From: Syntrophales bacterium
Lineage (GTDB): Bacteria > Desulfobacterota > Syntrophia > Syntrophales > UBA2251
DNA: 7,553 nucleotides
Reading direction: 5' to 3'
NCBI GenBank assembly: GCA_023230905.1
Contig: JALNWL010000124.1
Location: 1 to 7,553, forward strand
Shown: in pieces, positions 1 through 6,389 of the stretch
Layout of the letters: each line of letters opens with the position of its first letter
Numbering within the stretch: the stretch's first letter is position 1
Notes under the pieces: model-generated
The model's input: only the letters and a program-made list of their open reading frames with translations
What the model was told of the DNA's origin: nothing
Databases searched by the model: none
Position numbers and translations under genes: made by a program

Positions 1-2457
1 CAGGATGGAGTCTTCGTAGTTGTAGCCGCCCCAGGACATGAAAGCGACCATGACGTTGCGTCCCAAGGCGAGCTCGCCGGTGTCGGTGGCGGGCCCGTCG
101 GCGATGATCTGTCCCTGCCGGACACGATCCCCCAGATTGACGATCGGCTTCTGGTTGAAGCACGTGTCCTGGTTCGACCGCTGGTACTTGATGAGATTGT
201 AGATGTCCACCCCTGTGTCGAGGTCGTCCTTTTCCGGTCCCTCGGACTTGATGACGATCCGTGACGCATCCACGCTTTCGACGACGCCCGCGCGTTTGGC
301 CGCCACCACCGCCCCGGAATCCCTGGCGACGATCGCCTCCATACCGGTACCCACCAGGGGAACCTTCGGCTTCATCAACGGGACTGCCTGGCGTTGCATG
401 TTGGATCCCATGAGCGCCCGGTTGGCGTCATCGTGTTCGAGGAAGGGAATCAGCGCCGCGGCGACGCTCACCAACTGGTTCGGGGACACGTCCATCATGT
501 TGACTTCGGTGGGAACGACCGTCTGGAAGTCGCCTCCCTTTCGGGCGGAAATCATTTCACCCGTAAACCGTCCGTTCTGGTCCAGGGGCCAGTCCGCCTG
601 GGCGATGATGTGATCTTCCTCCTGGATCGCCGTCAGATAACGGACATCATCAAGGACCTTGCCGTCTTCCACCAGGCGGTAGGGCGTCTCGATGAAGCCG
701 AATTCATTCACCCGGGCGAAGGTCGACAGGGATACAATCAGTCCGATATTCGGACCTTCCGGCGTTTCCACCGGGCAGATCCGCCCGTAATGGGTGGGAT
801 GGACGTCCCGCACCTCGAACCCGGCACGTTCCCGGGTCAGCCCCCCCGGCCCCAGGGCGGAAAGTCGCCTTTTGTGGGTGATTTCCGACAGGGGGTTGGT
901 CTGGTCCATGAACTGGGACAACTGGCTGCTGCCGAAGAACTCGTTGACGACCGCGGAAACCGGCTTGGCGTTGACCAGGTCATGGGGCATCATGGTTTCG
1001 ATGTCCTGCAGGCTCATCTTCTCCTTGATGGCCCGCTCCATCCTGACCAGACCGATGCGGTACTGATTCTCGATCAGTTCTCCCACCGAACGGACGCGGC
1101 GGTTGCCCAGATGATCGATATCGTCCACGCTGCATTCGGCGCTGCCGTTCTTCAGATCGATCAGGTATTTCACCGCCGCCAGGATATCCTCGTTGCGCAG
1201 GACGGTCAGGTCTGTCGCCACATCGAGGCGGAGCTTGTAATTCATTTTTGCCCGCCCGACATCGGAGAGGTCATAGGTGTCGGGATCGAAAAAGAGGCTG
1301 TGGAAGAACTTGTGAGCCGTCTCCGGGGTCGGGGGATTGCTTGGCCGGAGCCTCCGGTAGATTTCGATGATGGCATCCTCGGCCGATTCGATCCGGTCCA
1401 TGGCCAAGGTATCCCGAATGGACGCGTTGGCCATGTCTTCGTCCAGCCGGATGAAGCTCAGTTCGGACACGCCCCTCGCCAGGACCGTTTCCAGTCCCTC
1501 GAGGCTCAGGGCCTCGTTGCAGTGCAACAGGGTCTCGCCCGTGGCCGCATCCCGGACATCGCTCGCCAGGATCTTCCCGACGAGATCCGCCTGGTTGACC
1601 TCGATCTTCTGGATCTTCAGCTCCCCCATGCGCTTCAGCAGGGCGCGGGTCAGCTTGCGGCCTTTCTTAACGACGATTTCCCCCGTCTTGGCGTCGACGA
1701 CATCATCGGGGGCCTTTTCGCCGATCAGGGAATCTTCCACCAGAATCTGGGGGCGATCCTGGTCCACCGTGATTTTCTCCACGCAATAGAAGTAATTGAG
1801 GATCTGCTCCGTAGAGTTCCCCATCGCCTTAAGGAGGATGGTCACCGGCATCTTGCGGCGACGATCAATGCGCACGTAGAGGAGGTCCTTGGAATCGAAT
1901 TCCAAGTCCAGCCACGATCCCCGGATGGGAATGACCCGGGCTGAATAGATCAGCTTGCCGCTGGCCAGGGTTTTCCCCTTGTCATGATCAAAGAAGATGC
2001 CGGGCGACCGGTGCAGCTGACTGACGATGACCCGTTCGGTCCCGTTGACGATGAAGGTCCCGTTTTCCGTCATCAGGGGAATTTCGCCGAAGTAGATCTC
2101 CTGTTCCTTGATGTCCCGGATCGGCCGCGGTTCCAGCGTTCGGTCCGCGTCGAACACCACGAGGCGCGCCACGATTTTCAGCGGTGCCGCGTAGGTCATG
2201 CCCTTCTGGATGCACTCCTTGACATCATAGCGGACCGTCCCGATCTTGTAACTGACGAATTCCAGGGAGCACTTTCCGCTGAAATCCGTGATGGGGAAGA
2301 CGCTCCTGAAGGCGCCCTGAAGACCGAAATTCCCCCTTTTCTCCAGAGTGACGTCCATCTGCAGAAATTTCTCGTACGAGCGCACCTGGATGTCGATCAG
2401 GTTGGGAATATCCAGTATCCTCTTGATTTGACCGAAGTTTTTTCTCAACTCGCCCAT
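1..2457 (-). CDS. rpoB: RNA polymerase beta subunit RpoB, 3'-truncated by the window edge (first 819 codons)
   Basis: Beta subunit of DNA-dependent RNA polymerase; it forms much of the active-site channel and the rifampicin pocket. The frame is open from 2457 to base 1 and ends in YNYEDSIL, matching the E. coli segment around E813/D814 (here E815/D816, an offset of +2). The rifampicin cluster near residues 511-535 reads SQLSQFMDQTNPLSE then THKRRLSALGPGG, with the usual sensitive residues D518, H528 and S533. HYGRICPVETPEGPNIGLI follows at about residues 556-574. The near-constant offset to E. coli suggests the same domain order with no large insertion or deletion. The chosen ATG (2457) has GAAGG about 6 nt upstream. 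An in-frame ATG at 2463 lies too close to that site, and an in-frame TGA just upstream excludes longer starts. The gene is last in the visible operon, 140 nt after rplL; rpoC would be expected beyond the left edge. The call is certain. Confidence 0.98.
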   Translation of the reverse strand, partial: MGELRKNFGQIKRILDIPNLIDIQVRSYEKFLQMDVTLEKRGNFGLQGAFRSVFPITDFSGKCSLEFVSYKIGTVRYDVKECIQKGMTYAAPLKIVARLVVFDADRTLEPRPIRDIKEQEIYFGEIPLMTENGTFIVNGTERVIVSQLHRSPGIFFDHDKGKTLASGKLIYSARVIPIRGSWLDLEFDSKDLLYVRIDRRRKMPVTILLKAMGNSTEQILNYFYCVEKITVDQDRPQILVEDSLIGEKAPDDVVDAKTGEIVVKKGRKLTRALLKRMGELKIQKIEVNQADLVGKILASDVRDAATGETLLHCNEALSLEGLETVLARGVSELSFIRLDEDMANASIRDTLAMDRIESAEDAIIEIYRRLRPSNPPTPETAHKFFHSLFFDPDTYDLSDVGRAKMNYKLRLDVATDLTVLRNEDILAAVKYLIDLKNGSAECSVDDIDHLGNRRVRSVGELIENQYRIGLVRMERAIKEKMSLQDIETMMPHDLVNAKPVSAVVNEFFGSSQLSQFMDQTNPLSEITHKRRLSALGPGGLTRERAGFEVRDVHPTHYGRICPVETPEGPNIGLIVSLSTFARVNEFGFIETPYRLVEDGKVLDDVRYLTAIQEEDHIIAQADWPLDQNGRFTGEMISARKGGDFQTVVPTEVNMMDVSPNQLVSVAAALIPFLEHDDANRALMGSNMQRQAVPLMKPKVPLVGTGMEAIVARDSGAVVAAKRAGVVESVDASRIVIKSEGPEKDDLDTGVDIYNLIKYQRSNQDTCFNQKPIVNLGDRVRQGQIIADGPATDTGELALGRNVMVAFMSWGGYNYEDSIL

Positions 2458-2485
2458 AGGCATCCTTCACGATTTTTTGAATCCC

Positions 2486-2536
2486 GTCGCCCCGGCGGCG
2501 CATCCCGAACACGTCCGGCATGGCCGCCGCCGCGAC
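2486..2536 (-). other. Long imperfect hairpin in the rplL-rpoB spacer
   Basis: On the transcript strand GTCGC then GGCGGCG (2536 downward) can pair with CGCCGCC and GCGAC (ending at 2486), with a 3-G bulge between the two helices. Inside, CAT/ATG and CCG/CGG continue the stem around an 8-nt loop. No U-run follows, so it is not a simple intrinsic terminator. In E. coli the equivalent spacer carries an attenuator and an RNase III cleavage site; a similar role here is inference. The pairing is visible directly in the sequence; folding energy was not computed. Confidence 0.5.
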
Positions 2537-2559
2537 CTCCGCGCTTTCACGGGCCCTCG

Positions 2560-2581
2560 CGGCAGGCTGAATCCGCTGCCG
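2560..2581 (-). other. Small hairpin just downstream of rplL
   Basis: CGGCAG and CTGCCG form a 6-bp GC-rich stem around a 10-nt loop, starting 16 nt after the rplL stop codon. No T-run follows, so it may stabilise or punctuate the rplL 3' end rather than terminate transcription. Support is only the inverted repeat. Confidence 0.3.
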
Positions 2582-2597
2582 GGAGGGAGGATCCAGC

Positions 2598-2987
2598 TTA
2601 TTTAATTTCGACGGTACCGCCGACTTTTTCGATCTTGGCCTTGATGTCCGCCGCCTCGTCCTTGGAAACGGCTTCCTTCACCGGCTTGGGCACGCCTTCG
2701 ACCAGATCCTTCGCTTCCTTGAGACCCAGGCCGGTAATGGCCCGGACTTCCTTGATGACCTGGATCTTCTGGTCCCCGAAACCGGTGAGGATCACATCAA
2801 ACTCCGTCTTCTCTTCGGACGCCGCTGCAGCGGTGGCCGGTCCGGCGGCTGCGGCCGCGACTGAGACGGGGGCCGCCGCCGATACGCCGAAGCGCGTTTC
2901 CAGTTCCTTTACGAGCTCGGAAAGCTCGAGCACCGTCATCTTCTCGATGAATTGAATGACATCTTCCTTCGTGATCTGTTCTGCCAT
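2598..2987 (-). CDS. rplL: Ribosomal protein bL12 (L7/L12)
   Basis: Stalk protein of the large subunit. Dimers bind the C-terminal helix of L10 and recruit translational GTPases. The 129-aa product has the standard layout: a helical N-terminal dimerisation domain (about 1-34), an Ala/Pro-rich flexible hinge (about 36-57) and a globular C-terminal domain from about 60, containing GLGLKEAKDLVEGVPKPVKE at about 86-105. E. coli L7/L12 has 121 residues, and the extra length seems to be in the hinge. The start is the ATG of MAEQITKED, which fits the family. An in-frame ATG three codons upstream (2996) sits almost on top of the AGGAAGG ribosome-binding site, and the still longer open frame to 3056 runs into the rplJ end. 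The gene is 34 nt after rplJ, as in the usual L10-L12 unit. Confidence 0.97.
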   Translation of the reverse strand: MAEQITKEDVIQFIEKMTVLELSELVKELETRFGVSAAAPVSVAAAAAGPATAAAASEEKTEFDVILTGFGDQKIQVIKEVRAITGLGLKEAKDLVEGVPKPVKEAVSKDEAADIKAKIEKVGGTVEIK

Positions 2988-3021
2988 CTTCCTCATTCCT
3001 TCCTGTCTGTGGTTTATGGGT

Positions 3022-3546
3022 TTATTGCGCCGCTTCCTGTTTAGCCTGATAGGCACCGAGAACCTGCACCAGCCCCCTCGGCACCGCGCTCAGGACGTTC
3101 ACCAGCGAGGTCTGTACGCCAATCATGACGGACATGAGCTTCGCCAGGAGGATTTCCCTGCTCGGCAGCTCCGCCAGGACGGCGAGCTGTTCCGGCGTGA
3201 TGACCTTCCCATTCAGAACACCGGCCTTGATTTCCAGTTCCGCGTTCTTCTTGGCAAAATCGACCAGGACCTTCGTCGCCTCCACAACATCCCCGTCATT
3301 CAGAGCCAGGGCCAAGGGACCCTTGAGCTGTTCAGAAAACACCTGCATATCCGTATCCTTGGACGCGATACGCAACAGGGTGTTCTTCACAACCTTCAAA
3401 TCCGTCCCCGTCTTTCTCAGGGCATTCCGCAAAGCGGTCAGTTTTTCCACGTTCATGCCGCTGTAATCGCTCAGGACGGCCAGCTTGAAAGACTGGAGCT
3501 TTTCCCGAAGCTCGACGACGACTTGCTCCTTCTGCTCTCGATCCAA
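3022..3546 (-). CDS. rplJ: Ribosomal protein uL10
   Basis: Base of the ribosomal stalk. L10 binds 23S rRNA next to L11 and carries L7/L12 dimers, and in many bacteria the L10-L12 complex represses its own mRNA. The 174-aa product matches the family length. Its N-terminal RNA-binding domain includes LKVVKNTLLRIA at about 50-61 and GPLALAL near 76-82, and the C-terminal helix (about 152-174) is the L7/L12 docking region. The start is TTG, not ATG: a perfect AAAGGAGG (3554-3561) lies 7 nt upstream, and the N-terminus MDREQKEQVVVELREKL aligns with the family start. A rare start codon combined with a perfect Shine-Dalgarno may matter for dosage. It follows a 233-nt leader with an L10-binding motif. 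Confidence 0.97.
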   Translation of the reverse strand: MDREQKEQVVVELREKLQSFKLAVLSDYSGMNVEKLTALRNALRKTGTDLKVVKNTLLRIASKDTDMQVFSEQLKGPLALALNDGDVVEATKVLVDFAKKNAELEIKAGVLNGKVITPEQLAVLAELPSREILLAKLMSVMIGVQTSLVNVLSAVPRGLVQVLGAYQAKQEAAQ

Positions 3547-3553
3547 CCTTCAA

Positions 3554-3561
3554 CCTCCTTT
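3554..3561 (-). promoter_or_regulatory. Ribosome-binding site deciding the TTG start of rplJ
   Basis: AAAGGAGG on the minus strand is a full match to the anti-Shine-Dalgarno and stands 7 nt before the TTG at 3546. No in-frame ATG is suitably placed, so this site fixes the start. CTGAAA, overlapping its 5' end, could pair with TTTCAG 17 nt upstream (3582-3587). Confidence 0.85.
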
Positions 3562-3676
3562 CAGTTTCTGAATTTCCGATGCTGAAACCGCGATTGTCGC
3601 CGTTTCCGGTCACCGCGCAAACGTCAGAAAACTGATCCACATACAGGGGAAAAATCGAAAATCCGACCGTAAATAC

Positions 3677-3757
3677 CGGATGTCCAACGGACACCCGTGG
3701 TCTCGGCAGGCCGAAACGCTCGTTTAAACCCTGTACCTGCTGTCTCTGACGTCTGAT
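3677..3757 (-). ncRNA. L10 (rplJ) leader RNA, autoregulatory element
   Basis: Cis-acting mRNA leader that binds the L10-L12 complex and represses rplJ-rplL translation or expression. On the transcript strand GACAGCAGG (from about 3745) and CCTGCCGAG (3710-3702) are the two sides of the conserved kink-turn helix known from L10 leaders, GCAGG pairing with CCTGC. The intervening arm has AAAC/GTTT around a short loop. Directly downstream, CGGGTGTCC and GGACATCCG (3697-3677) form a 9-bp stem, including one G-U pair, with a GTT loop. The element lies in the expected place, between rplA and rplJ, about 130 nt before the start codon. The family match is from remembered consensus; exact ends are approximate. 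Confidence 0.78.
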
Positions 3758-3779
3758 TCGGTCTTTTTATATCCTTATC

Positions 3780-4478
3780 TCAAATCGTTCTGACATCCTG
3801 AGGGTCTACTTTCACCCCGGGACCCATGGTGGTGGACAGTGAAATGCTTTTCAGGTAAGTCCCTTTGCTGGAGGCCGGCTTCAACTTGACGATCTGTTCG
3901 ATGACGGCCTGAACGTTCTCAAGCAGTTTGTCGACCCCGAAGGATACCTTGCCGACGGGGCTGTGGACAATGCCCGCCTTCTCGACGCGAAATTCAACCT
4001 TGCCGGCCTTGAGTTCCTGAACGGCTTTTCCCACGTCGAACGTGACGGTCCCGACCTTGGGGTTGGGCATCAAGCCTCTCGGACCCAGGATTTTCCCCAG
4101 TTTTCCGACGCTCCCCATCATATCGGGAGTGGCGATGACGCGGTCGAACTCCAGCCAGCCTCCCTTGATCTTTTCGATGAGGTCTTCCGCCCCGGCAAAA
4201 TCCGCTCCAGCGTCCTGGGCCTCCTTTTCCTTTTCTCCCTTGGCAAATACGAGTACCCGGATCGTCTTCCCCAACCCGTTCGGCAACACGACGCTGCCCC
4301 GGACCATCTGATCCGCGTGGGCCGGATTCACCCCCAGCCGGATCGCGGTGTCGACGGTTTCATCGAACTTCGCCTGAGCCGATTTAACCACCTGTTCCAC
4401 CGCCTCCCGCAACGGGTAGCGCTGACCGGACACTATGGCTTTCTTTGCCTCCAGATATTTCTTACCCCGACTTGACAT
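3780..4478 (-). CDS. rplA: Ribosomal protein uL1
   Basis: L1 forms the mobile L1 stalk, binds 23S rRNA helices 76-78, helps release E-site tRNA and is the autogenous repressor of the rplK-rplA unit in E. coli. The 232-aa product is close to the usual ~230 residues. Landmarks are the N-terminal MSSRGKKYLEAKK, RLGVNPAHADQMVRGSVVLP at about 47-66, GPRGLMPNPKVGTVT at about 132-146 (the interdomain signature), and the C-terminal STTMGPGVKVDP. The ATG has AGAGG 7 nt upstream. The gene lies 24 nt after rplK and was probably always co-transcribed with it. No internal damage is seen. Confidence 0.97.
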   Translation of the reverse strand: MSSRGKKYLEAKKAIVSGQRYPLREAVEQVVKSAQAKFDETVDTAIRLGVNPAHADQMVRGSVVLPNGLGKTIRVLVFAKGEKEKEAQDAGADFAGAEDLIEKIKGGWLEFDRVIATPDMMGSVGKLGKILGPRGLMPNPKVGTVTFDVGKAVQELKAGKVEFRVEKAGIVHSPVGKVSFGVDKLLENVQAVIEQIVKLKPASSKGTYLKSISLSTTMGPGVKVDPQDVRTI

Positions 4479-4502
4479 GACTGAACCTCTACGTTTGTTT
4501 CA

Positions 4503-4925
4503 TCAGATAATTTCGATCCCCATGGACTTGGCCGTCCCCGAGACGATCCTGACGGCCCCCTCCATATCCACGGCATTCAGATCGTTGTATTTCAACTCGG
4601 CAATCTCCCGAATCTGCTTTTCCGTGACGGACCCCACCTTATCGCGTTTCGGATCCCCGGCACCCTTGGCGATCTTTGCGGCCTGCTTGAGCAGAACGGA
4701 CGCGGGGGGGGTTTTGGTGACGAACGTGAAGGAGCGGTCCGCGTAAACCGTGATCACGACGGGAATCACCGTCCCCTCCTGGTTCTGCGTCATAGCGTTG
4801 TACGCCTTGCAAAACTCCATGATGTTCACGCCATGCTGCCCCAGGGCCGGTCCGATCGGAGGCGACGGCGTCGCCTTGCCGGCCTTGATCTGCAGTTTGA
4901 TATTCGCGATAACCTTCTTTGCCAT
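4503..4925 (-). CDS. rplK: Ribosomal protein uL11
   Basis: L11 sits in the GTPase-associated centre with L10 and 23S rRNA helices 43-44, where thiostrepton acts and where RelA is stimulated. The 140-aa product compares with 141-142 in most bacteria. The N-terminal domain has the proline-rich PSPPIGPALGQHGVNIMEFC (20-39), then PVVITVYADRSFTF (55-68) and TKTPPASVLLK (70-80). The C-terminal RNA-binding domain ends GTAKSMGIEII. The ATG at 4925 gives MAKKVIANIKLQIKAG, as in the family, with GAGGTG 6 nt upstream. A GTG three codons earlier overlaps that ribosome-binding site and is unlikely. An 8-base C run in the mRNA encodes the TPP of TKTPPA, and the frame is intact across it. Confidence 0.97.
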   Translation of the reverse strand: MAKKVIANIKLQIKAGKATPSPPIGPALGQHGVNIMEFCKAYNAMTQNQEGTVIPVVITVYADRSFTFVTKTPPASVLLKQAAKIAKGAGDPKRDKVGSVTEKQIREIAELKYNDLNAVDMEGAVRIVSGTAKSMGIEII

Positions 4926-5034
4926 TGGGATCACCTCAATCCAGGCGCCGGTCGCCGGGCAACGGGCCGGGAACGCTGCCTCCCCCTGAACCCTGATCGC
5001 CCGCCGCCTTCAGCCGTATTGTGTCGCTATGCCC

Positions 5035-5565
5035 TCAATTCAGGACCACCTGAATAAAATCCAGTTCCACCGGCGTGGAACGTCCAAAGATGCTGACAAT
5101 GACGCGGAGCTTCCCCTTTTCGGGCTTGACCTCGTCCACCATCCCGTCGAAATTCGTAAAGGGACCATCAATGATCCGAACGTGATCGCCCTCGTCGAAC
5201 TTGAATTTCGGCTTGGGCTTCAGCGTCCCCTCGTCGATGCGGGCACGCAGGTTCTCCACATCCTTGTCCGGAATCGGCGAGGGCTTGTCCTTACTCCCGA
5301 TGAACCCCGTCACCTTGGGGGTATCCTTGACGATATGCCAGGTTTCGTCGTTCATCTCCATCCGGACGAGGATGTAACCGGGGAAGAATTTCCGCTTCGA
5401 CGTCTTCTTTTCGCCGGAGATCAGTTCGACGATGTCTTCCTCCGGAATCAGGACATCCGAAAAGAAGTCCTGCATCCCCGCCGACTCGATGCGCTCCTGG
5501 AGGGACATCTTCACCCTGTTTTCGAAACCCGAATACGTATGGACGACATACCAGCGCAAGGCCAT
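5035..5565 (-). CDS. nusG: Transcription elongation/antitermination factor NusG
   Basis: NusG binds the RNA polymerase clamp through its NGN domain to suppress pausing, and its KOW domain contacts Rho or ribosomal protein S10, coupling transcription to translation. The 176-aa product has the usual two-domain form. The NGN domain (about 1-110) contains RWYVVHTYSGFENRV near the N-terminus and FFPGYILVRMEM in the middle; the KOW domain (about 120-176) contains FDEGDHVRIIDGPFTNFDG and ends in DFIQVVLN. E. coli NusG has 181 residues. The ATG follows the secE stop by 4 nt. The only Shine-Dalgarno-like sequence, AAGG, overlaps the secE stop and is very close, suggesting translational coupling to secE. 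A 109-nt spacer separates it from rplK. Confidence 0.97.
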   Translation of the reverse strand: MALRWYVVHTYSGFENRVKMSLQERIESAGMQDFFSDVLIPEEDIVELISGEKKTSKRKFFPGYILVRMEMNDETWHIVKDTPKVTGFIGSKDKPSPIPDKDVENLRARIDEGTLKPKPKFKFDEGDHVRIIDGPFTNFDGMVDEVKPEKGKLRVIVSIFGRSTPVELDFIQVVLN

Positions 5566-5569
5566 ATCC

Positions 5570-5773
5570 TTAACCCAACACGAGTTTAATGATCTTGGTA
5601 AGGCCGAAATCCACCAGCCCCAAAAACAGCGATACGACAGCCGACACGAGAATCACCACCGAGGTCGAAGCGAGGGTCTGCTTCGGCGTCGGCCATGTCA
5701 CCTTTTTGAGTTCAACCCGCGCCTCTTTCAAAAACTTACCGACCTGCGCGATGATCAACTTCATTTTGTCCAT
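5570..5773 (-). CDS. secE: Preprotein translocase subunit SecE
   Basis: Small inner-membrane subunit that clamps SecY in the SecYEG protein-export channel. The 67-aa product is the short, single-span type found in most bacteria; E. coli has a longer three-span version. It has an amphipathic N-terminal helix (KFLKEARVELKKVTWP, about 13-28), the family signature VTWPT (25-29), and one transmembrane segment at about 37-60. The ATG at 5773 has AGAGG 7 nt upstream; an internal ATG three codons on is a less likely alternative. The gene is 35 nt after tRNA-Trp and 4 nt before nusG, a near-universal pairing. Confidence 0.95.
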   Translation of the reverse strand: MDKMKLIIAQVGKFLKEARVELKKVTWPTPKQTLASTSVVILVSAVVSLFLGLVDFGLTKIIKLVLG

Positions 5774-5808
5774 TCGATGGCCTCTGTTCCGAGCGTCCCC
5801 TGAAAAAG

Positions 5809-5885
5809 TGGCAGGCCAGGAGGGACTCGAACCCCCAGCATCCGGATTTGGAGTCCGGCGCTCTATCCATTAGAGCTACTGGCCT
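5809..5885 (-). tRNA. tRNA-Trp(CCA)
   Basis: The cloverleaf folds fully: acceptor AGGCCAG/CTGGCCT, D-arm GCTC/GAGC, anticodon stem CCGGA/TCCGG with loop CTCCAAA (anticodon CCA), and a T-arm with TTCGAGT loop. The discriminator is G, the tryptophan identity base in E. coli, and the 3' CCA is encoded (5809-5811). It sits between rpmG (23 nt away) and secE (35 nt away), so it must be cut from a messenger-bearing transcript. Confidence 0.97.
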
Positions 5886-5908
5886 GTCCGTGAACGCTCA
5901 ACGAAACG

Positions 5909-6058
5909 CTATTTCGTCTCTCGGTGCATGGTATGCGTTCGGCAGAAACGGCAAAACTTCTTGAGCTCCAAGCGGTTTTGCATGGTTCGCTTGTTTTTGG
6001 TCGTCGTATAGTTTCGCTGTTTGCATTCAGTACACGCCAATGTGATAATGTTTCGCAT
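5909..6058 (-). CDS. rpmG: Ribosomal protein bL33, zinc-ribbon type
   Basis: Small large-subunit protein near the E site. The 49-aa product MRNIITLACTECKQRNYTTT... continues to TKNKRTMQNRLELKKFC and ends TMHRETK. Two CxxC pairs, C9/C12 (CTEC) and C36/C39 (CRFC), make it the zinc-binding (C+) form; zinc-free paralogs lack these cysteines and are usually induced by zinc starvation. The length matches the family (49-55). The start ATG has only a weak AGG about 6 nt upstream. It lies between two tRNA genes, 27 nt after tRNA-Thr(GGT), in the place normally preceded by tuf. Confidence 0.95.
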   Translation of the reverse strand: MRNIITLACTECKQRNYTTTKNKRTMQNRLELKKFCRFCRTHTMHRETK

Positions 6059-6085
6059 GGTGAGCCTATGTCTTCGTTCTCATGG

Positions 6086-6161
6086 TGGAGCCCACGACCA
6101 GGATTGAACTGGTGACCTCATCCTTACCAAGGATGTGCTCTACCGACTGAGCTACGTGGGC
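6086..6161 (-). tRNA. tRNA-Thr(GGT)
   Basis: Cloverleaf with acceptor GCCCACG/CGTGGGC, D-arm GCTC/GAGC, anticodon stem CATCC/GGATG with loop TTGGTAA (anticodon GGT), T-loop TTCAATC and encoded CCA. It reads ACC/ACU codons. Position 73 is U, whereas E. coli threonine tRNAs have A. Fourth in the leading tRNA cluster, equivalent in position to E. coli thrT. Confidence 0.97.
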
Positions 6162-6182
6162 CTGTTGCACGAACGGGGAAAA

Positions 6183-6258
6183 TGGAGCGGGAAACGGGAT
6201 TCGAACCCGCGACCCTCAGCTTGGAAGGCTGACGCTCTAGCCCCTGAGCTACTCCCGC
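6183..6258 (-). tRNA. tRNA-Gly(TCC)
   Basis: Cloverleaf with acceptor GCGGGAG/TTCCCGC (one G-U closing pair), D-arm GCTC/GAGC, anticodon stem TCAGC/GCTGA with loop CTTCCAA (anticodon TCC), T-loop TTCGAAT, U73 (typical for glycine) and encoded CCA. It reads GGA/GGG. It lies 21 nt upstream of tRNA-Thr(GGT) in the same transcript and corresponds to E. coli glyT. Confidence 0.97.
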
Positions 6259-6286
6259 CTCATAAAAACCCAAGATAACAAAAATA

Positions 6287-6371
6287 TGGTGGAGGGGGGA
6301 GGACTTGAACCTCCGTAGGCTTCGCCGGCAGATTTACAGTCTGCTCCCTTTGACCACTCGGGAACCCCTCC
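6287..6371 (-). tRNA. tRNA-Tyr(GTA)
   Basis: 85-nt class II tRNA: acceptor GGAGGGG/CCCCTCC, anticodon stem GCAGA/TCTGC with loop CTGTAAA (anticodon GTA), a long variable arm (CGGCGAAGCCTACG), T-loop TTCAAGT, discriminator A and encoded CCA. The long variable arm is normal for bacterial tyrosine tRNA. Corresponds to E. coli tyrU by position. Confidence 0.97.
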
Positions 6372-6389
6372 ACACTAGTCAGCAGTAAC

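Noticed and set aside
898..900. Thr520 in the rifampicin cluster of RpoB (Asn518 in E. coli) as a resistance mark
   Set aside because: Rifampicin-sensitive Bacillus subtilis also has DQTNP here, and the main resistance positions (D516, H526, S531 in E. coli numbering) are unchanged.
394..1944. 516-codon open frame on the plus strand
   Set aside because: It lies wholly antisense to rpoB, whose protein matches the family throughout. It arises from the GC-rich third positions of rpoB codons and has no recognisable domain or ribosome-binding site.
1984..2955. 323-codon open frame on the plus strand spanning rpoB 5' end, spacer and rplL
   Set aside because: It crosses two real genes and a spacer antisense, and the translation is low-complexity and unlike a known protein.
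3635..3675. Intrinsic terminator or attenuator in the rplJ leader (T-rich stretch on the transcript strand)
   Set aside because: T-runs are present, but the preceding TCG/CGA stem is only about 3 bp, too weak for a terminator.
3332..3694. 120-codon minus-strand open frame across the rplJ leader
   Set aside because: It overlaps rplJ in another frame and covers the structured leader; no ribosome-binding site or protein family supports it.
4926..5034. nusG-rplK spacer as an L1-binding autoregulatory site
   Set aside because: The position is where L1 control would be expected and the spacer is GC-rich, but I could not pick out a convincing L1-type stem and internal loop by eye, so no feature is claimed.
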